16,276 bases of DNA from COE1 sp036310845 (GTDB lineage Bacteria > Bacillota > Clostridia > Lachnospirales > Lachnospiraceae): positions 1 to 16,276 of the forward strand of contig JAXJRB010000064.1 of the NCBI GenBank assembly GCA_036310845.1, written 5' to 3'. The notes under the pieces were generated by a model that ran no database searches, was not told the origin of the DNA, and saw only the letters and a list, made by a program, of their open reading frames with translations. Position 1 is the stretch's first letter. Each line of letters begins with the position of its first letter. The translations under genes were made by a program, and so were the position numbers. Shown piece after piece: positions 7,195 through 15,337 of this stretch.

Positions 7195-8565
7195 TTACTC
7201 CATGACAGTGCTCGACTCGTGATAAAGCTCATTCACACTATCCATAAACAAACTAAAATCATACCCCGTCGGCGGTACCTGACGAAATTCCAATTCGCTT
7301 ACTTCACTTGTTCCATCTTTCTTATTTATAAATTGATATACATGAAATTCTTTCGCCTTTAACAAATCTTCAGCTGTTAGGTTCATTTTTTCTAATTTTT
7401 CAGCTTTCTCTTGTTCAGATTCTACTATGTTAGAAAGAAGCAATAAATTATTTATTTTAGCGGCCATGGTATCACTATGTGTACTAACAATTAACCGATA
7501 TCCATTATTATTCATTCTTACCAAAGTTCTAGCCATTTCTCCTTGTTTTAATGGATGTAAACAAGTTTCTATCTCATCATACAGAATTCTTCTATAACGA
7601 CTTGTACTTGATAATAATTTAATCAACGGTGTAATCTCATTAATCATAGAAGATGATAGATATAGAGGGATTTGCAAGTCTGAATTTTGTGGAATATAAA
7701 CTGTTTCTTCTCCAATTTGTCTTATTTCTCCATCCAAAAGCTTCTCCTGAATAAATTCTATAATTTTCTTGTTATGTTCCATATTTCCTTGTCCCGGAGT
7801 ATATCTTAATAAAAATAATAAAAACTCATATACTGGCATCGACAAACCTAACTCATTTTCGTTCTCTTCATCTTCAAAAAAATACTCTACCATATTACCA
7901 ATATCATTTTTTGATTTTTCAGCAAAAAAATTCTTGTACAGTAACAACATACCTGTTCTTGATGCTGGTATAAAAATAACATCACTTCTCATGTTGTTTC
8001 CTCTATTAAAAATCATATCGGTAGCTTTATTGTAGATAAATTCCCATGCTTTTCTTGCACTTGGCATAAACAAAAACCTTATTTTTTGTTGTGATATAAC
8101 CACATCTGTTTCTATATTTTTTATCGCAACAGTTGTTACCAACCTTTGCTTATTTTCTAACGTGGCATTTTCCTTCCGTATATTTTCTGCCACTCTTTCT
8201 TCTAATGAAAACTTAACCTCTAAACATTCTTCATTGGCTTGTAATCTAACATATAGTTTATCTATAGGGATTGGTTTATGAAATGTTTTCATTACAATTT
8301 TTTCTTTATTATTCTTCAAATAATTATTAATAAATTTTTCTATATATTGTATTTTTGCTGTTATATCATATTTCTTCTCATAATTAATTTCCGATATATC
8401 TGGTTTGATTTTTAAATAACCTAATTCTGTTAATACTCCATATATCAATTGCATCATATATGTTTTTCCACTATTATTATTCCCTACGAAAACTGTAAAA
8501 TTACTAATATCAATTTCTGCTTTTCTTATCTTTCCAAAATTCGAAACACCTACAATTATTTTCAT
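7195..8565 (-). CDS. OLD/AAA-type ABC ATPase
   Basis: This is a 456-residue cytoplasmic ATPase of the RecF/OLD/SMC-like class. It has Walker A GNNNSGKT (28-35), an IPASRTG segment (199-205) common in AAA ATPases of this type, a signature-like LSSSMINEITPL (303-314), Walker B RRILYDEIETCLHP (325-338) with D330 and E331, and the H-switch in STHSD (361-365). The middle, about 60-180, is a charged, AT-rich-encoded insertion. No TOPRIM nuclease domain follows, so any catalytic output probably comes from the 234-residue partner. The ATG has GAGG about 12 nt upstream, with GGTG closer. It follows a 74-nt gap, the largest in the window, containing a possible promoter. The nucleotide sequence is strikingly AT-rich (for example 8281-8340 has 7 G/C in 60), suggesting acquisition from elsewhere. 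A defence role is inferred. Confidence 0.92.
   Translation of the reverse strand: MKIIVGVSNFGKIRKAEIDISNFTVFVGNNNSGKTYMMQLIYGVLTELGYLKIKPDISEINYEKKYDITAKIQYIEKFINNYLKNNKEKIVMKTFHKPIPIDKLYVRLQANEECLEVKFSLEERVAENIRKENATLENKQRLVTTVAIKNIETDVVISQQKIRFLFMPSARKAWEFIYNKATDMIFNRGNNMRSDVIFIPASRTGMLLLYKNFFAEKSKNDIGNMVEYFFEDEENENELGLSMPVYEFLLFLLRYTPGQGNMEHNKKIIEFIQEKLLDGEIRQIGEETVYIPQNSDLQIPLYLSSSMINEITPLIKLLSSTSRYRRILYDEIETCLHPLKQGEMARTLVRMNNNGYRLIVSTHSDTMAAKINNLLLLSNIVESEQEKAEKLEKMNLTAEDLLKAKEFHVYQFINKKDGTSEVSELEFRQVPPTGYDFSLFMDSVNELYHESSTVME
7198..7201 (-). promoter_or_regulatory. Ribosome binding site that decides the start of the 234-residue protein
   Basis: GGAG lies 7 nt before the ATG at 7190 and overlaps the final codons of the ATPase gene. 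It favours the short reading and implies translational coupling between ATPase and partner. Confidence 0.6.
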
Positions 8566-8619
8566 TTTTCACCGTTTCCTCTTCATAGAACTATACTAAA
8601 AATCTACTTTTCAACCTTA

Positions 8620-8647
8620 CTTATAGCTTAGCTTTTATGTTATTCAA
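8620..8647 (-). promoter_or_regulatory. Candidate sigma-A promoter for the OLD-like ATPase module
   Basis: On the minus strand TTGAAT (8647-8642, four of six matches to TTGACA) is followed after 16 nt by TATAAG (8625-8620, five of six matches to TATAAT). The -35 box covers the last codons and stop of the acetyltransferase gene. The -10 box lies in the 74-nt gap, about 55 nt before the ATPase start. This would let the ATPase module be transcribed independently of the glycan operon. Such matches occur by chance in AT-rich DNA, so this is tentative. Confidence 0.35.
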
Positions 8648-10703
8648 AACTTCTCATTTCTGCCTTAAATGATGAATGTCTGGGATAATAGCCTAAATAC
8701 TTTTCCTTAAGCTTACATTTCGCACATGTATCGCCAAGGGAAGCCTTAATATCTCCCAAAGCCGAAATGAATCTTGCAGTTTCTCTATACTGTCTACGAT
8801 GTTGACCACCTACAATAGCATGTGTTCTCTTATCTATTACGTCCTCTAGCCATCTCACATACTGTCTCATATCATTTTCATCCATCGGATAACAAGCTTT
8901 CCAAGCCATCCATTCTTCCCAGAACTGCTCCATTTTATCATATCCAAAGGAATGTGACAAATCACAAGCAAGTTCCTTAATCGCTTTGGACATCTTCACG
9001 CCTTGATGTAAATATACCAAAAACAATGTAATCCCTAATCTTATAAATTCACCACTCCACCCAAGTGAACCTTCCGGATTAATACACCTATTCTTCGTTT
9101 TTTCAAATTTCCCTTGTAGAAACATAAGGGTATTCCATGTAAAGTCATCTAAATAGTATGACTCAGCTTCGCTATTATTTGCATATATATATCTATTCGG
9201 TCTACGACATAACCCCTTGTCGGGTTCTGCTTTTAATCCATAATTCTGTACACACTCTGCATCCGAATATAATCGTAGATAGTTTCTCTCAGTTGGTTTT
9301 GAACAAAATGCCTCATACCAGCAAAAATGTTTTATCTCTTTGGCATTATTATATTCTGCTACCTCTGCTGTTTGCAAAGCAATATCACACCGAATCATCA
9401 AGTTTTTCGGAAGCTTACTTAGCGCTTCCAAACCTAACTTTTGTACCGTTTCATACTGATGAAGCTTCTTATACTCTCTTATTGCCTCTATATACAGCAA
9501 AGGATGTACTTCTCCATAACTTCTTGCTGCCGCTATAAGCCCTTCTGCTCCCCTTTTGTATAAAATTGCCTCTACAAGCAATTGTGCTGTCTTATCCCCA
9601 CTTTTATCAGACAGCAGAGTAATCCACGCTTCCCAAAACTCATCCTTGTCAGAAAGCTCCTCTCTGCCCACCATAAACATATCTTTGATAGATATATCCT
9701 TAAAAAAATTATATCCAAAGTAACTATATATATCTTCAGCCCTTTTATCCGGCTCTCGAACCTGGTAATCAGCATACAAAGTCATCAACGCTATCTGCTC
9801 TATATCAACATCTATTATCTTCTCTTCTATCAGCTCCTCTAATCCCAGCATAAACTCATCCCATTCACTATCTACGCTTATCTCTATAGCAAGTATACGA
9901 TCAAGAATTTGTAATGCATGTTCATACCACCTATCATTAATACAATCGCTCGCGAAGGAAACGGCATCTTCAACCTTTTTCCCTAATTTATGGCTATCAA
10001 TATATTCCCATACAAAATCATCATTCCAATAATCATAATCTCCATACTGTTCTGCTTCCTGTGCTTCTAATTTCAGTTCTCCATTTTCTATCAGTCCCAG
10101 CCACTTCTCAATATCGACACACTTCTTCTCGACAAAAGGCTCCAACATTTGATGCACCTTTTTTTCTTTTATGTTAGAATTCTTTTCCTTCACTGCTTTA
10201 TTATATTCAAGTGTCTTTTTATCATTCTTTATTCCATACCAAATATGATTATGATATCTGCCCTTTATCTTCACCGCATCGGTTTCTAATCCTTCTTTGA
10301 CAAAGCCACATTTCTCATAAAACTTCTGCGCTCTTATATTCTCTTCTAATACACTTAGGTATATTTTATGTAAACCAAGTTCTTCGAAGGCATATCTTAA
10401 TAATTCCTCCGTTGCCGTCTTAGTTACTCCAGTCCCTTGTGCACACTTTCTTGCAACAACTGCATATTCTGCCTTATCATTCACATGACAAATATGCTTC
10501 AAACTGATGGTTCCCATATATTCATCCTGCTCATTCACAAACGCAAAATTTTGATTTTCCTCATCAAAGCTGTTCTCAATAAAAGCCAACACTTCTTCTA
10601 ATGTTGTCTGCATGAATGGTCGTTGAAAGCCTGCTGTAATATCCTCATCATGCATCCATTCCAACATGAATGGTGCATCCTTTTTTTCTAATCTGCGTAA
10701 CAT
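8640..10703 (-). CDS. GNAT acetyltransferase fused to a large helical domain of unknown function
   Basis: Residues 1-160 form a complete RimJ/PseH-like GNAT domain, with CAQGTGVT (87-94) as the acetyl-CoA pyrophosphate loop and LEENIRAQKFYEKCGF (119-134) as the closing motif. A lysine-rich linker (158-185) leads to about 500 residues rich in helices and aromatic residues, reminiscent of TPR-like repeats (for example around 255-300 and 370-450). The C-terminus carries CAKCK, but I cannot name the domain. At 2 nt after the ketoisomerase gene and with an AAGGG site, the GNAT half most likely N-acetylates the amino sugar made by the two preceding enzymes. An internal ATG at residue 186 (position 10148) has AAGG 8 nt upstream, so a separate C-terminal protein could also be produced. 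GNAT family membership is clear; the substrate is inferred from context, and the large domain could serve a different purpose. Confidence 0.88.
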   Translation of the reverse strand: MLRRLEKKDAPFMLEWMHDEDITAGFQRPFMQTTLEEVLAFIENSFDEENQNFAFVNEQDEYMGTISLKHICHVNDKAEYAVVARKCAQGTGVTKTATEELLRYAFEELGLHKIYLSVLEENIRAQKFYEKCGFVKEGLETDAVKIKGRYHNHIWYGIKNDKKTLEYNKAVKEKNSNIKEKKVHQMLEPFVEKKCVDIEKWLGLIENGELKLEAQEAEQYGDYDYWNDDFVWEYIDSHKLGKKVEDAVSFASDCINDRWYEHALQILDRILAIEISVDSEWDEFMLGLEELIEEKIIDVDIEQIALMTLYADYQVREPDKRAEDIYSYFGYNFFKDISIKDMFMVGREELSDKDEFWEAWITLLSDKSGDKTAQLLVEAILYKRGAEGLIAAARSYGEVHPLLYIEAIREYKKLHQYETVQKLGLEALSKLPKNLMIRCDIALQTAEVAEYNNAKEIKHFCWYEAFCSKPTERNYLRLYSDAECVQNYGLKAEPDKGLCRRPNRYIYANNSEAESYYLDDFTWNTLMFLQGKFEKTKNRCINPEGSLGWSGEFIRLGITLFLVYLHQGVKMSKAIKELACDLSHSFGYDKMEQFWEEWMAWKACYPMDENDMRQYVRWLEDVIDKRTHAIVGGQHRRQYRETARFISALGDIKASLGDTCAKCKLKEKYLGYYPRHSSFKAEMRSFE

Positions 10704-10705
10704 GT

Positions 10706-11122
10706 CTAACCCTTTTTCTGTGCTTCCATAACTTTAAGATACTCATCATAATCTCTGATATATTCATTATTATCATAATGTTCACTTGCAAGCACTAACA
10801 ATACGGAATCCTCTGAAAAGTCATACATATCCTTCCATACAAGCTTTGGAAGATAGATTCCGATGTGTGGTCTGTCTAAATCAAATACTTTTTGATTCGT
10901 ACCATCATCTACCTTCACCTTAGATGTTCCTGCCACATTAATCAGAACAAACTCAGAATTATAATTGGCATGTCTGCCACGGATAACATCTGCATCCGAT
11001 CCATAAATATAAAACACTCTTTTTATATCAAATGGGATATCCTGATTCCCTTCTACGATAACAAGATGTCCTCTCTCATCACCACGTTGTGGAAATTCTA
11101 TTAATTTGCATTCTTCTATCAT
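10706..11122 (-). CDS. Sugar-nucleotide 3,4-ketoisomerase (FdtA/QdtA/WxcM-like cupin)
   Basis: This 138-residue single-domain cupin matches the family that converts dTDP-4-keto-6-deoxyglucose into its 3-keto isomer, the substrate for a C3 aminotransferase. Visible features are GDERGHL (14-20), VIRGRHAN (46-53), SEFVLINVAGTSKVKVDDG (56-74) and PHIGIYLPKLVWKDM (85-99). The length is normal for the stand-alone enzyme. In FdtA two active-site histidines lie in a RGxHAH motif; here H51 is kept and the second position is N53, so the variant may alter stereochemistry or substrate. GAGAGGG lies about 8 nt before the ATG. It sits 28 nt after the aminotransferase and 2 nt before the acetyltransferase, the standard order of a 3-acetamido-3,6-dideoxyhexose pathway. 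Whether it makes the galacto (fucose) or gluco (quinovose) product cannot be read from the sequence. Confidence 0.9.
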   Translation of the reverse strand: MIEECKLIEFPQRGDERGHLVIVEGNQDIPFDIKRVFYIYGSDADVIRGRHANYNSEFVLINVAGTSKVKVDDGTNQKVFDLDRPHIGIYLPKLVWKDMYDFSEDSVLLVLASEHYDNNEYIRDYDEYLKVMEAQKKG

Positions 11123-11150
11123 AATCTATACCCTCTCATGTTGTGTCTAC

Positions 11151-12242
11151 CTAGAACCCATTCAACTTCTCAATCACATAATCCTGCTCTTCCAAAGTCA
11201 TTCCTGTATAAAGCGGCAAACTCAATACTTCATTTGCATACTGTTCCGTAATTGGATAATCTCCCACTTTATACCCCATCTGCTGATAGCACTCTGCTAG
11301 ATGCGGTGGTATTGGATAATGAATCTGTGTCTGGATTCCTTGTTCTTCTAAATATTTTTGAAGCTTCTCTCTTTCTGAGCAACGGATAACGTATTGATGA
11401 AATACACTATCTGCTTGTTCTCTAATTTCCGGTTTAATAAGCTTATCATTGTGTATTCCCTTGGTGTAGCGTTCTCCTAATACCTTTCTCTCATCGTTCA
11501 ATTCCTGCATATGAGTTAACTTCACTCGCAACAATGCTGCCTGCATCTCATCTAGTCTGGAATTGATTCCTTCTATCTCATTTACATACTTAATCCTGCT
11601 GCCATAATTACGCATCATACGAATCTTGTCTGCAAATTCTTTATCATCTGTTACAATAGCACCTGCATCTCCAAAAGCACCTAAATTCTTAGTCGGATAG
11701 AAGCTAAAACAGCCTGATATACCAAAGGTACCTGTCATTTTTCCATCAAAGCATGCACCATGAGACTGTGCGCAGTCCTCAATAATGGGAAGATGGTATT
11801 TGTTTGAAATCTCTACAATACGATTCATGTTGCTAGCTTGTCCATATAAATGAACTACCATAATCGCTTTTGTCTTATCTGTAATCGCTGCTTCTATTCT
11901 TTCTGCATCAAGGTTAAAATACTCATCTGGTTCTACAAACACTGGTGTAGCTCCATTTTCTGTAATGCCTAGTACGGTTGCAATATAAGTATTGGCCTGA
12001 ACAATGACTTCATCGCCCTCTCCAATTCCAAGTGCACGCACTGACATAATGAGTGCATCCAAACCAGAATTGAGTCCTACACAGTATTTTCTTCCTGTGT
12101 ATGCTGCAAATTCTTCTTCAAACTGCTTTACTTCATTTCCAAGAATATACCACCCTGAACGAAGTACACGCAGAGCTGCTTCTTCATATTCCTGTTGGTA
12201 CATCTGAAATTGTCTGTCTAGTACATTACATTTTATCTGCAT
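11151..12242 (-). CDS. DegT/DnrJ/EryC1/StrS-family PLP sugar aminotransferase (FdtB/QdtB-like)
   Basis: This 363-residue enzyme belongs to the aspartate-aminotransferase-fold sugar aminotransferases, which transfer an amino group from glutamate to a keto-sugar nucleotide. Landmarks are the substrate-proximal GWYILGNEVKQFEEEF (30-45), LNSGLDALIMSVRALGIG (57-74) for the PLP phosphate, EDCAQSHGA (155-163) holding the PLP-ring aspartate, and FSFYPTKNLGAFGDAGA (179-195), where K185 forms the Schiff base. Length and motifs are complete. AAAGGTAAAAGGAAA precedes the ATG. The adjoining ketoisomerase points to C3 amination giving dTDP-3-amino-3,6-dideoxyhexose. RmlA/RmlB enzymes needed to supply the 4-keto sugar are not in the window. 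The family is certain; the position of amination is inferred from the neighbour. Confidence 0.93.
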   Translation of the reverse strand: MQIKCNVLDRQFQMYQQEYEEAALRVLRSGWYILGNEVKQFEEEFAAYTGRKYCVGLNSGLDALIMSVRALGIGEGDEVIVQANTYIATVLGITENGATPVFVEPDEYFNLDAERIEAAITDKTKAIMVVHLYGQASNMNRIVEISNKYHLPIIEDCAQSHGACFDGKMTGTFGISGCFSFYPTKNLGAFGDAGAIVTDDKEFADKIRMMRNYGSRIKYVNEIEGINSRLDEMQAALLRVKLTHMQELNDERKVLGERYTKGIHNDKLIKPEIREQADSVFHQYVIRCSEREKLQKYLEEQGIQTQIHYPIPPHLAECYQQMGYKVGDYPITEQYANEVLSLPLYTGMTLEEQDYVIEKLNGF

Positions 12243-12263
12243 TTTCCTTTTACCTTTCTGCGT

Positions 12264-13388
12264 TTATCTATATTTCTGTATAATCTCATGTATCTTCTCT
12301 GCTGACTTTTTCCACAAAAAGCATTCTTCAATGCTTTTATGAGCATACTTTCCTAAGACATTCTTGTCAGCTGTCAACACTCGCTGAATAAGACTTTCTT
12401 CATCCTGACAAAGATATCCGGTTCTTTCATTTTCAATAATCAACTCCGGTCCTGGTGCTCTTAATGCAACTACCACATTTTCATAATACATCGCTTCCAA
12501 AATAGCCATTCCAAATATCTCATGCGTATTCAGGTTCACATAACACTCTGCTAAGCGATACAGTTCCCACATTCTATCATTAGGAACCTTCTTATGAATT
12601 TTCACAACACTGTTAAGCTCTTTTTTATTAATCTCCTGCTCTACTTCCTCAAGTAATTCTCCCTGTCCTACCATCAGCAATCGATAATTGGCATTCTTCT
12701 CGTAGAGCTTCTGAAAAATCTCTATCATTTTAACAGGCTGTTTCTCTGCTGTCATACGTCCGACGAATAAAATCACTTTATCATCCTTGGTATATCCCCA
12801 GCTCTTTTTTAACTCTTCTACTGGATAATCCGCATAATCCTGTTTTAATAACTCTGTGTCCAGTCCTACGGGAACAACGTGTACATTATCTCCTGCACCG
12901 TAGCTCTTCAAATATTCTGCCAAAGCGGGTGTCTTTACTATGGTAGGATTCTTCTTATAATATGGTACGTTATTACACAACATGTCAACTAGTTTTTTCT
13001 TCCAAGGCGAAGCATTATTGCTTCGTACCACGCCAATATACGGAAGACATAATATCTGATTCTTCTTACACCACTTAGCAAAGCTTCTTAATGCAATATA
13101 ATTATCCGATGCTGTAATATAACAATCTCTTTCCTTATCTAACCTATTATAGTCAGGAAAGGCATGTTTTCCAATGTGCTTACATTTATGATATTCTGCG
13201 GTAATCCCACTTTTCTGTACAATCTCGACTTCCTGCTCTAAATCAGGAATCAAATGATATACTATCGCATCATGACCAGCTCTTGCAAATGCCTTCGCTA
13301 ACCCTTCCGCCTGTGAATTATAATATTGACTGAGATTCTTTTCTTCTGTATTCAATGAAATTACTGCTATTCTTAGTTTCTTATCCAT
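12264..13388 (-). CDS. GT4-family glycosyltransferase
   Basis: This is a retaining GT-B glycosyltransferase of 374 residues. The N-domain starts MDKKLRIAVISLN. The C-domain has VILFVGRMTAEKQPVK (about 205-220) and the GT4 E-x7-E donor-site pair, E290 and E298, in HEIFGMAILEAM. The ATG at 13388 is chosen because AAGGG lies 5 nt upstream. An upstream in-frame TTG at 13412 would add eight residues but has no good binding site. No signal peptide or transmembrane segment is seen, so it should act at the inner membrane face on a lipid-linked acceptor. It follows the GT2 gene by 38 nt and precedes the aminotransferase by 21 nt. The donor sugar is unknown. Confidence 0.9.
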   Translation of the reverse strand: MDKKLRIAVISLNTEEKNLSQYYNSQAEGLAKAFARAGHDAIVYHLIPDLEQEVEIVQKSGITAEYHKCKHIGKHAFPDYNRLDKERDCYITASDNYIALRSFAKWCKKNQILCLPYIGVVRSNNASPWKKKLVDMLCNNVPYYKKNPTIVKTPALAEYLKSYGAGDNVHVVPVGLDTELLKQDYADYPVEELKKSWGYTKDDKVILFVGRMTAEKQPVKMIEIFQKLYEKNANYRLLMVGQGELLEEVEQEINKKELNSVVKIHKKVPNDRMWELYRLAECYVNLNTHEIFGMAILEAMYYENVVVALRAPGPELIIENERTGYLCQDEESLIQRVLTADKNVLGKYAHKSIEECFLWKKSAEKIHEIIQKYR

Positions 13389-13393
13389 AATAT

Positions 13394-13398
13394 CCCTT
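13394..13398 (-). promoter_or_regulatory. Ribosome binding site that decides the GT4 start
   Basis: AAGGG on the minus strand lies 5 nt before the ATG at 13388. It favours that ATG over the TTG at 13412, whose upstream region has only weak purine runs. Confidence 0.6.
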
Positions 13399-13426
13399 AT
13401 ACCACTAAACAACTATCAATTTCTTA

Positions 13427-14155
13427 TTAACCATGAAGCCACTCATAAATTCTACTCTTTATCATGACAAAACGATACTTTTTCTTCGACATGAACCCTC
13501 TTTCATATCGTATCGTGGCGTTCTCACGAACTCCCACCTGACTGCTCGACATACCGCCAAGCTGAAAATTAGACAATACTCGGTAAACAGGTGTAAAGGT
13601 TACCTTTTTCGATTCATAAAAGCGTAACATGAGGTCATAATCAGCCGCAGACCGATATTTCAAGTCAAACACACCAAGCTCCTGATATGCTTCCTTTGTC
13701 ACAAAACAGGTCGGATGCGTAATCATCTGTTCGGGTAAAAAATCATGATGATAGATAAAGGTTGCTTTCTCCTTACCATTTAGAAAAGTTCGCTGCATAC
13801 CATAGACAACTTCCTTTGCGTTTCCTTGATAATGCTTTACAATCTGTTCTATCGTATCCGTCTCATACCAATCATCACTATTTACAATGCCAATCAGTTC
13901 ACCACTCGCAAGTCCGATTCCCTTATTCATCGCATCATAGATTCCATTATCCTTCTCTGAAATGAGAGTAAATCGCTTTGGCAATCTGCTTCGATGCTGC
14001 TCAATAATTTTCAGTGTATCATCGGTAGAACCACCATCTACAATAATATACTCAATATTCTGATAGGTCTGCTTTTCGATACACTCTAATGTCTTTTCTA
14101 TTGTTTTTGCACTATTATAGCACGGTGTTAACACGGATACTAAGATTTCCTGCAT
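13427..14155 (-). CDS. GT2-family glycosyltransferase
   Basis: This is an inverting GT-A glycosyltransferase of 242 residues. VSVLTPCYNSAKTIEKTLE (6-24) and YIIVDGGSTDDT (36-47) form the nucleotide-binding part. EKDNGIYDAMNKGI (67-80) is typical of WcaA-like enzymes. NSDDW (92-96) is the DxD-type metal site, and SAADYDLMLRF (169-179) supplies the likely catalytic-base region. It has no C-terminal membrane segment. AAGGAAG lies 7 nt before the ATG, which is 12 nt after the preceding GT4 stop. It is one of a run of four glycosyltransferases that probably add successive sugars of one repeat unit. Donor and linkage cannot be told. Confidence 0.92.
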   Translation of the reverse strand: MQEILVSVLTPCYNSAKTIEKTLECIEKQTYQNIEYIIVDGGSTDDTLKIIEQHRSRLPKRFTLISEKDNGIYDAMNKGIGLASGELIGIVNSDDWYETDTIEQIVKHYQGNAKEVVYGMQRTFLNGKEKATFIYHHDFLPEQMITHPTCFVTKEAYQELGVFDLKYRSAADYDLMLRFYESKKVTFTPVYRVLSNFQLGGMSSSQVGVRENATIRYERGFMSKKKYRFVMIKSRIYEWLHG

Positions 14156-14167
14156 GTTCGTTCTTCC

Positions 14168-15334
14168 TTATATTATATTTTGATATACTTTTTCCAGCTG
14201 TTCTGCTATCGCTCTATAGGAAAACTTCTCTTCCACATAAGCCGCGATTCTCTCTGGTTGATAGGTAGCGTCCTTCTTTTTAATAGCTGTTATCATTTTG
14301 TCTAACGCCTGCACCAGCTCTTCTTCCTGCTCCGGCTGAATCAGTATGCCGTTGAATTCATGGACAAAATCATCCGGGCCACCATTGGCAACCGCGATTA
14401 CAGGCTTTCCACAAGCCATTGCTTCAATATATACCACTCCAAACGTTTCATATCGGCTTGGCAACACGAAGCAGTCACACATCTGCATTTGTTCCACTAC
14501 CTGTTGTCTGGTTAATGCCCCTAGAAACTCTACATTTTCTGTAACCTGATATTCCCTCGTCCATTCTACTACTTTTTCTAATGATTTTCCACCACCACCG
14601 ATGATTAGTTTTGCCTGTGGATACTTTGCAGACACTTTCGCCCATGCTTTAATCAGAATATCCATTCCTTTTTTGTACAATTGAGCTTCTTCTTCCATAT
14701 AACAGACGGTTAAAAGCCGAACCGCTTCTTTGTTCGTCTCCTTTACGTGAAACTGCTCACAATCCACAACATTTCCAATCACTTCGATATTTGATGTATA
14801 ATCATCCAACAGCTTTGCAAAGGCTCTACTAACACAGATAACCTTTGCTGCCTTTTGAAACACCTCTGCAATAACAGCATTATTCGTCACGCTGATTTCA
14901 TTCTTATGTAGCTGAAAAAGCGTTGCATGCTCGGTAACTACATAAGGAATCTTTGTTTTCTCTGAAAGCTTCCTTGCTGCATAGCCAGCCCAGACACAAC
15001 AATGAGCGTGGATAATATCCACGCTTTCATTCTTCATATATTTACTCCAAAGCTTTTCGATACCTTTCGCAAACGCTTCTTTATGTCCTTCTATACCATG
15101 TTTTAACGGACAAAAACACTTGCTACGATATATTTGTATGCCCTCTATCTGAGATACACTATCTTCTTCATAGCGCATCCATTCTTGTATGCATTTCACC
15201 GAGTAGGTATCGCAATATAAGATACTCACCTGATGTCCTGCTCTTTTTAATGCTTTTGCCTGGTCTAGAAAAAAGCTTCCAAGAGTAGGTCTGTTCTTTG
15301 TTTGAAAAAACGCTGGAATAATTACAATATTCAT
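14168..15334 (-). CDS. GT4-family glycosyltransferase
   Basis: This is a GT-B retaining glycosyltransferase of 388 residues and normal length. The N-domain has RPTLGSFFLDQAKALKRAGH (15-34), DIIHAHC (106-112), TEHATLF (134-140) and VICVSRAFAKLL (165-176). The C-domain has KLIIGGGG (242-249) and the E-x7-E pair E296/E304 in YETFGVVYIEAMACGKPVIA (295-314), followed by ANGGPDDFV (316-324). This last stretch is characteristic of capsule and LPS/EPS-type GT4 enzymes. AAGGAAG precedes the ATG, which follows the upstream gene by only 3 nt. It should act in the cytoplasm on a lipid-linked glycan. The sugar specificity is unknown. Confidence 0.93.
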   Translation of the reverse strand: MNIVIIPAFFQTKNRPTLGSFFLDQAKALKRAGHQVSILYCDTYSVKCIQEWMRYEEDSVSQIEGIQIYRSKCFCPLKHGIEGHKEAFAKGIEKLWSKYMKNESVDIIHAHCCVWAGYAARKLSEKTKIPYVVTEHATLFQLHKNEISVTNNAVIAEVFQKAAKVICVSRAFAKLLDDYTSNIEVIGNVVDCEQFHVKETNKEAVRLLTVCYMEEEAQLYKKGMDILIKAWAKVSAKYPQAKLIIGGGGKSLEKVVEWTREYQVTENVEFLGALTRQQVVEQMQMCDCFVLPSRYETFGVVYIEAMACGKPVIAVANGGPDDFVHEFNGILIQPEQEEELVQALDKMITAIKKKDATYQPERIAAYVEEKFSYRAIAEQLEKVYQNII

Positions 15335-15337
15335 AGA

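Noticed and set aside
7191..7232. Longer N-terminus for the 234-residue protein
   Set aside because: It would overlap the ATPase gene by 38 nt, while the ATG at 7190 has a well-placed GGAG and a 4-nt gap.
8587..8617. TTGAAA with a nearby TATAGT as a second promoter in the 74-nt gap
   Set aside because: The boxes are only 13 nt apart, too close for a normal sigma-A promoter.
9158..9538. A 126-codon plus-strand open frame
   Set aside because: It is antisense to the acetyltransferase fusion gene, with low-complexity Leu/His/Tyr-rich content and no coding signal; typical shadow.
13389..13412. TTG start giving a longer GT4 enzyme
   Set aside because: It has no good ribosome binding site; the ATG at 13388 has AAGGG 5 nt upstream and begins the usual N-terminal strand of the family.
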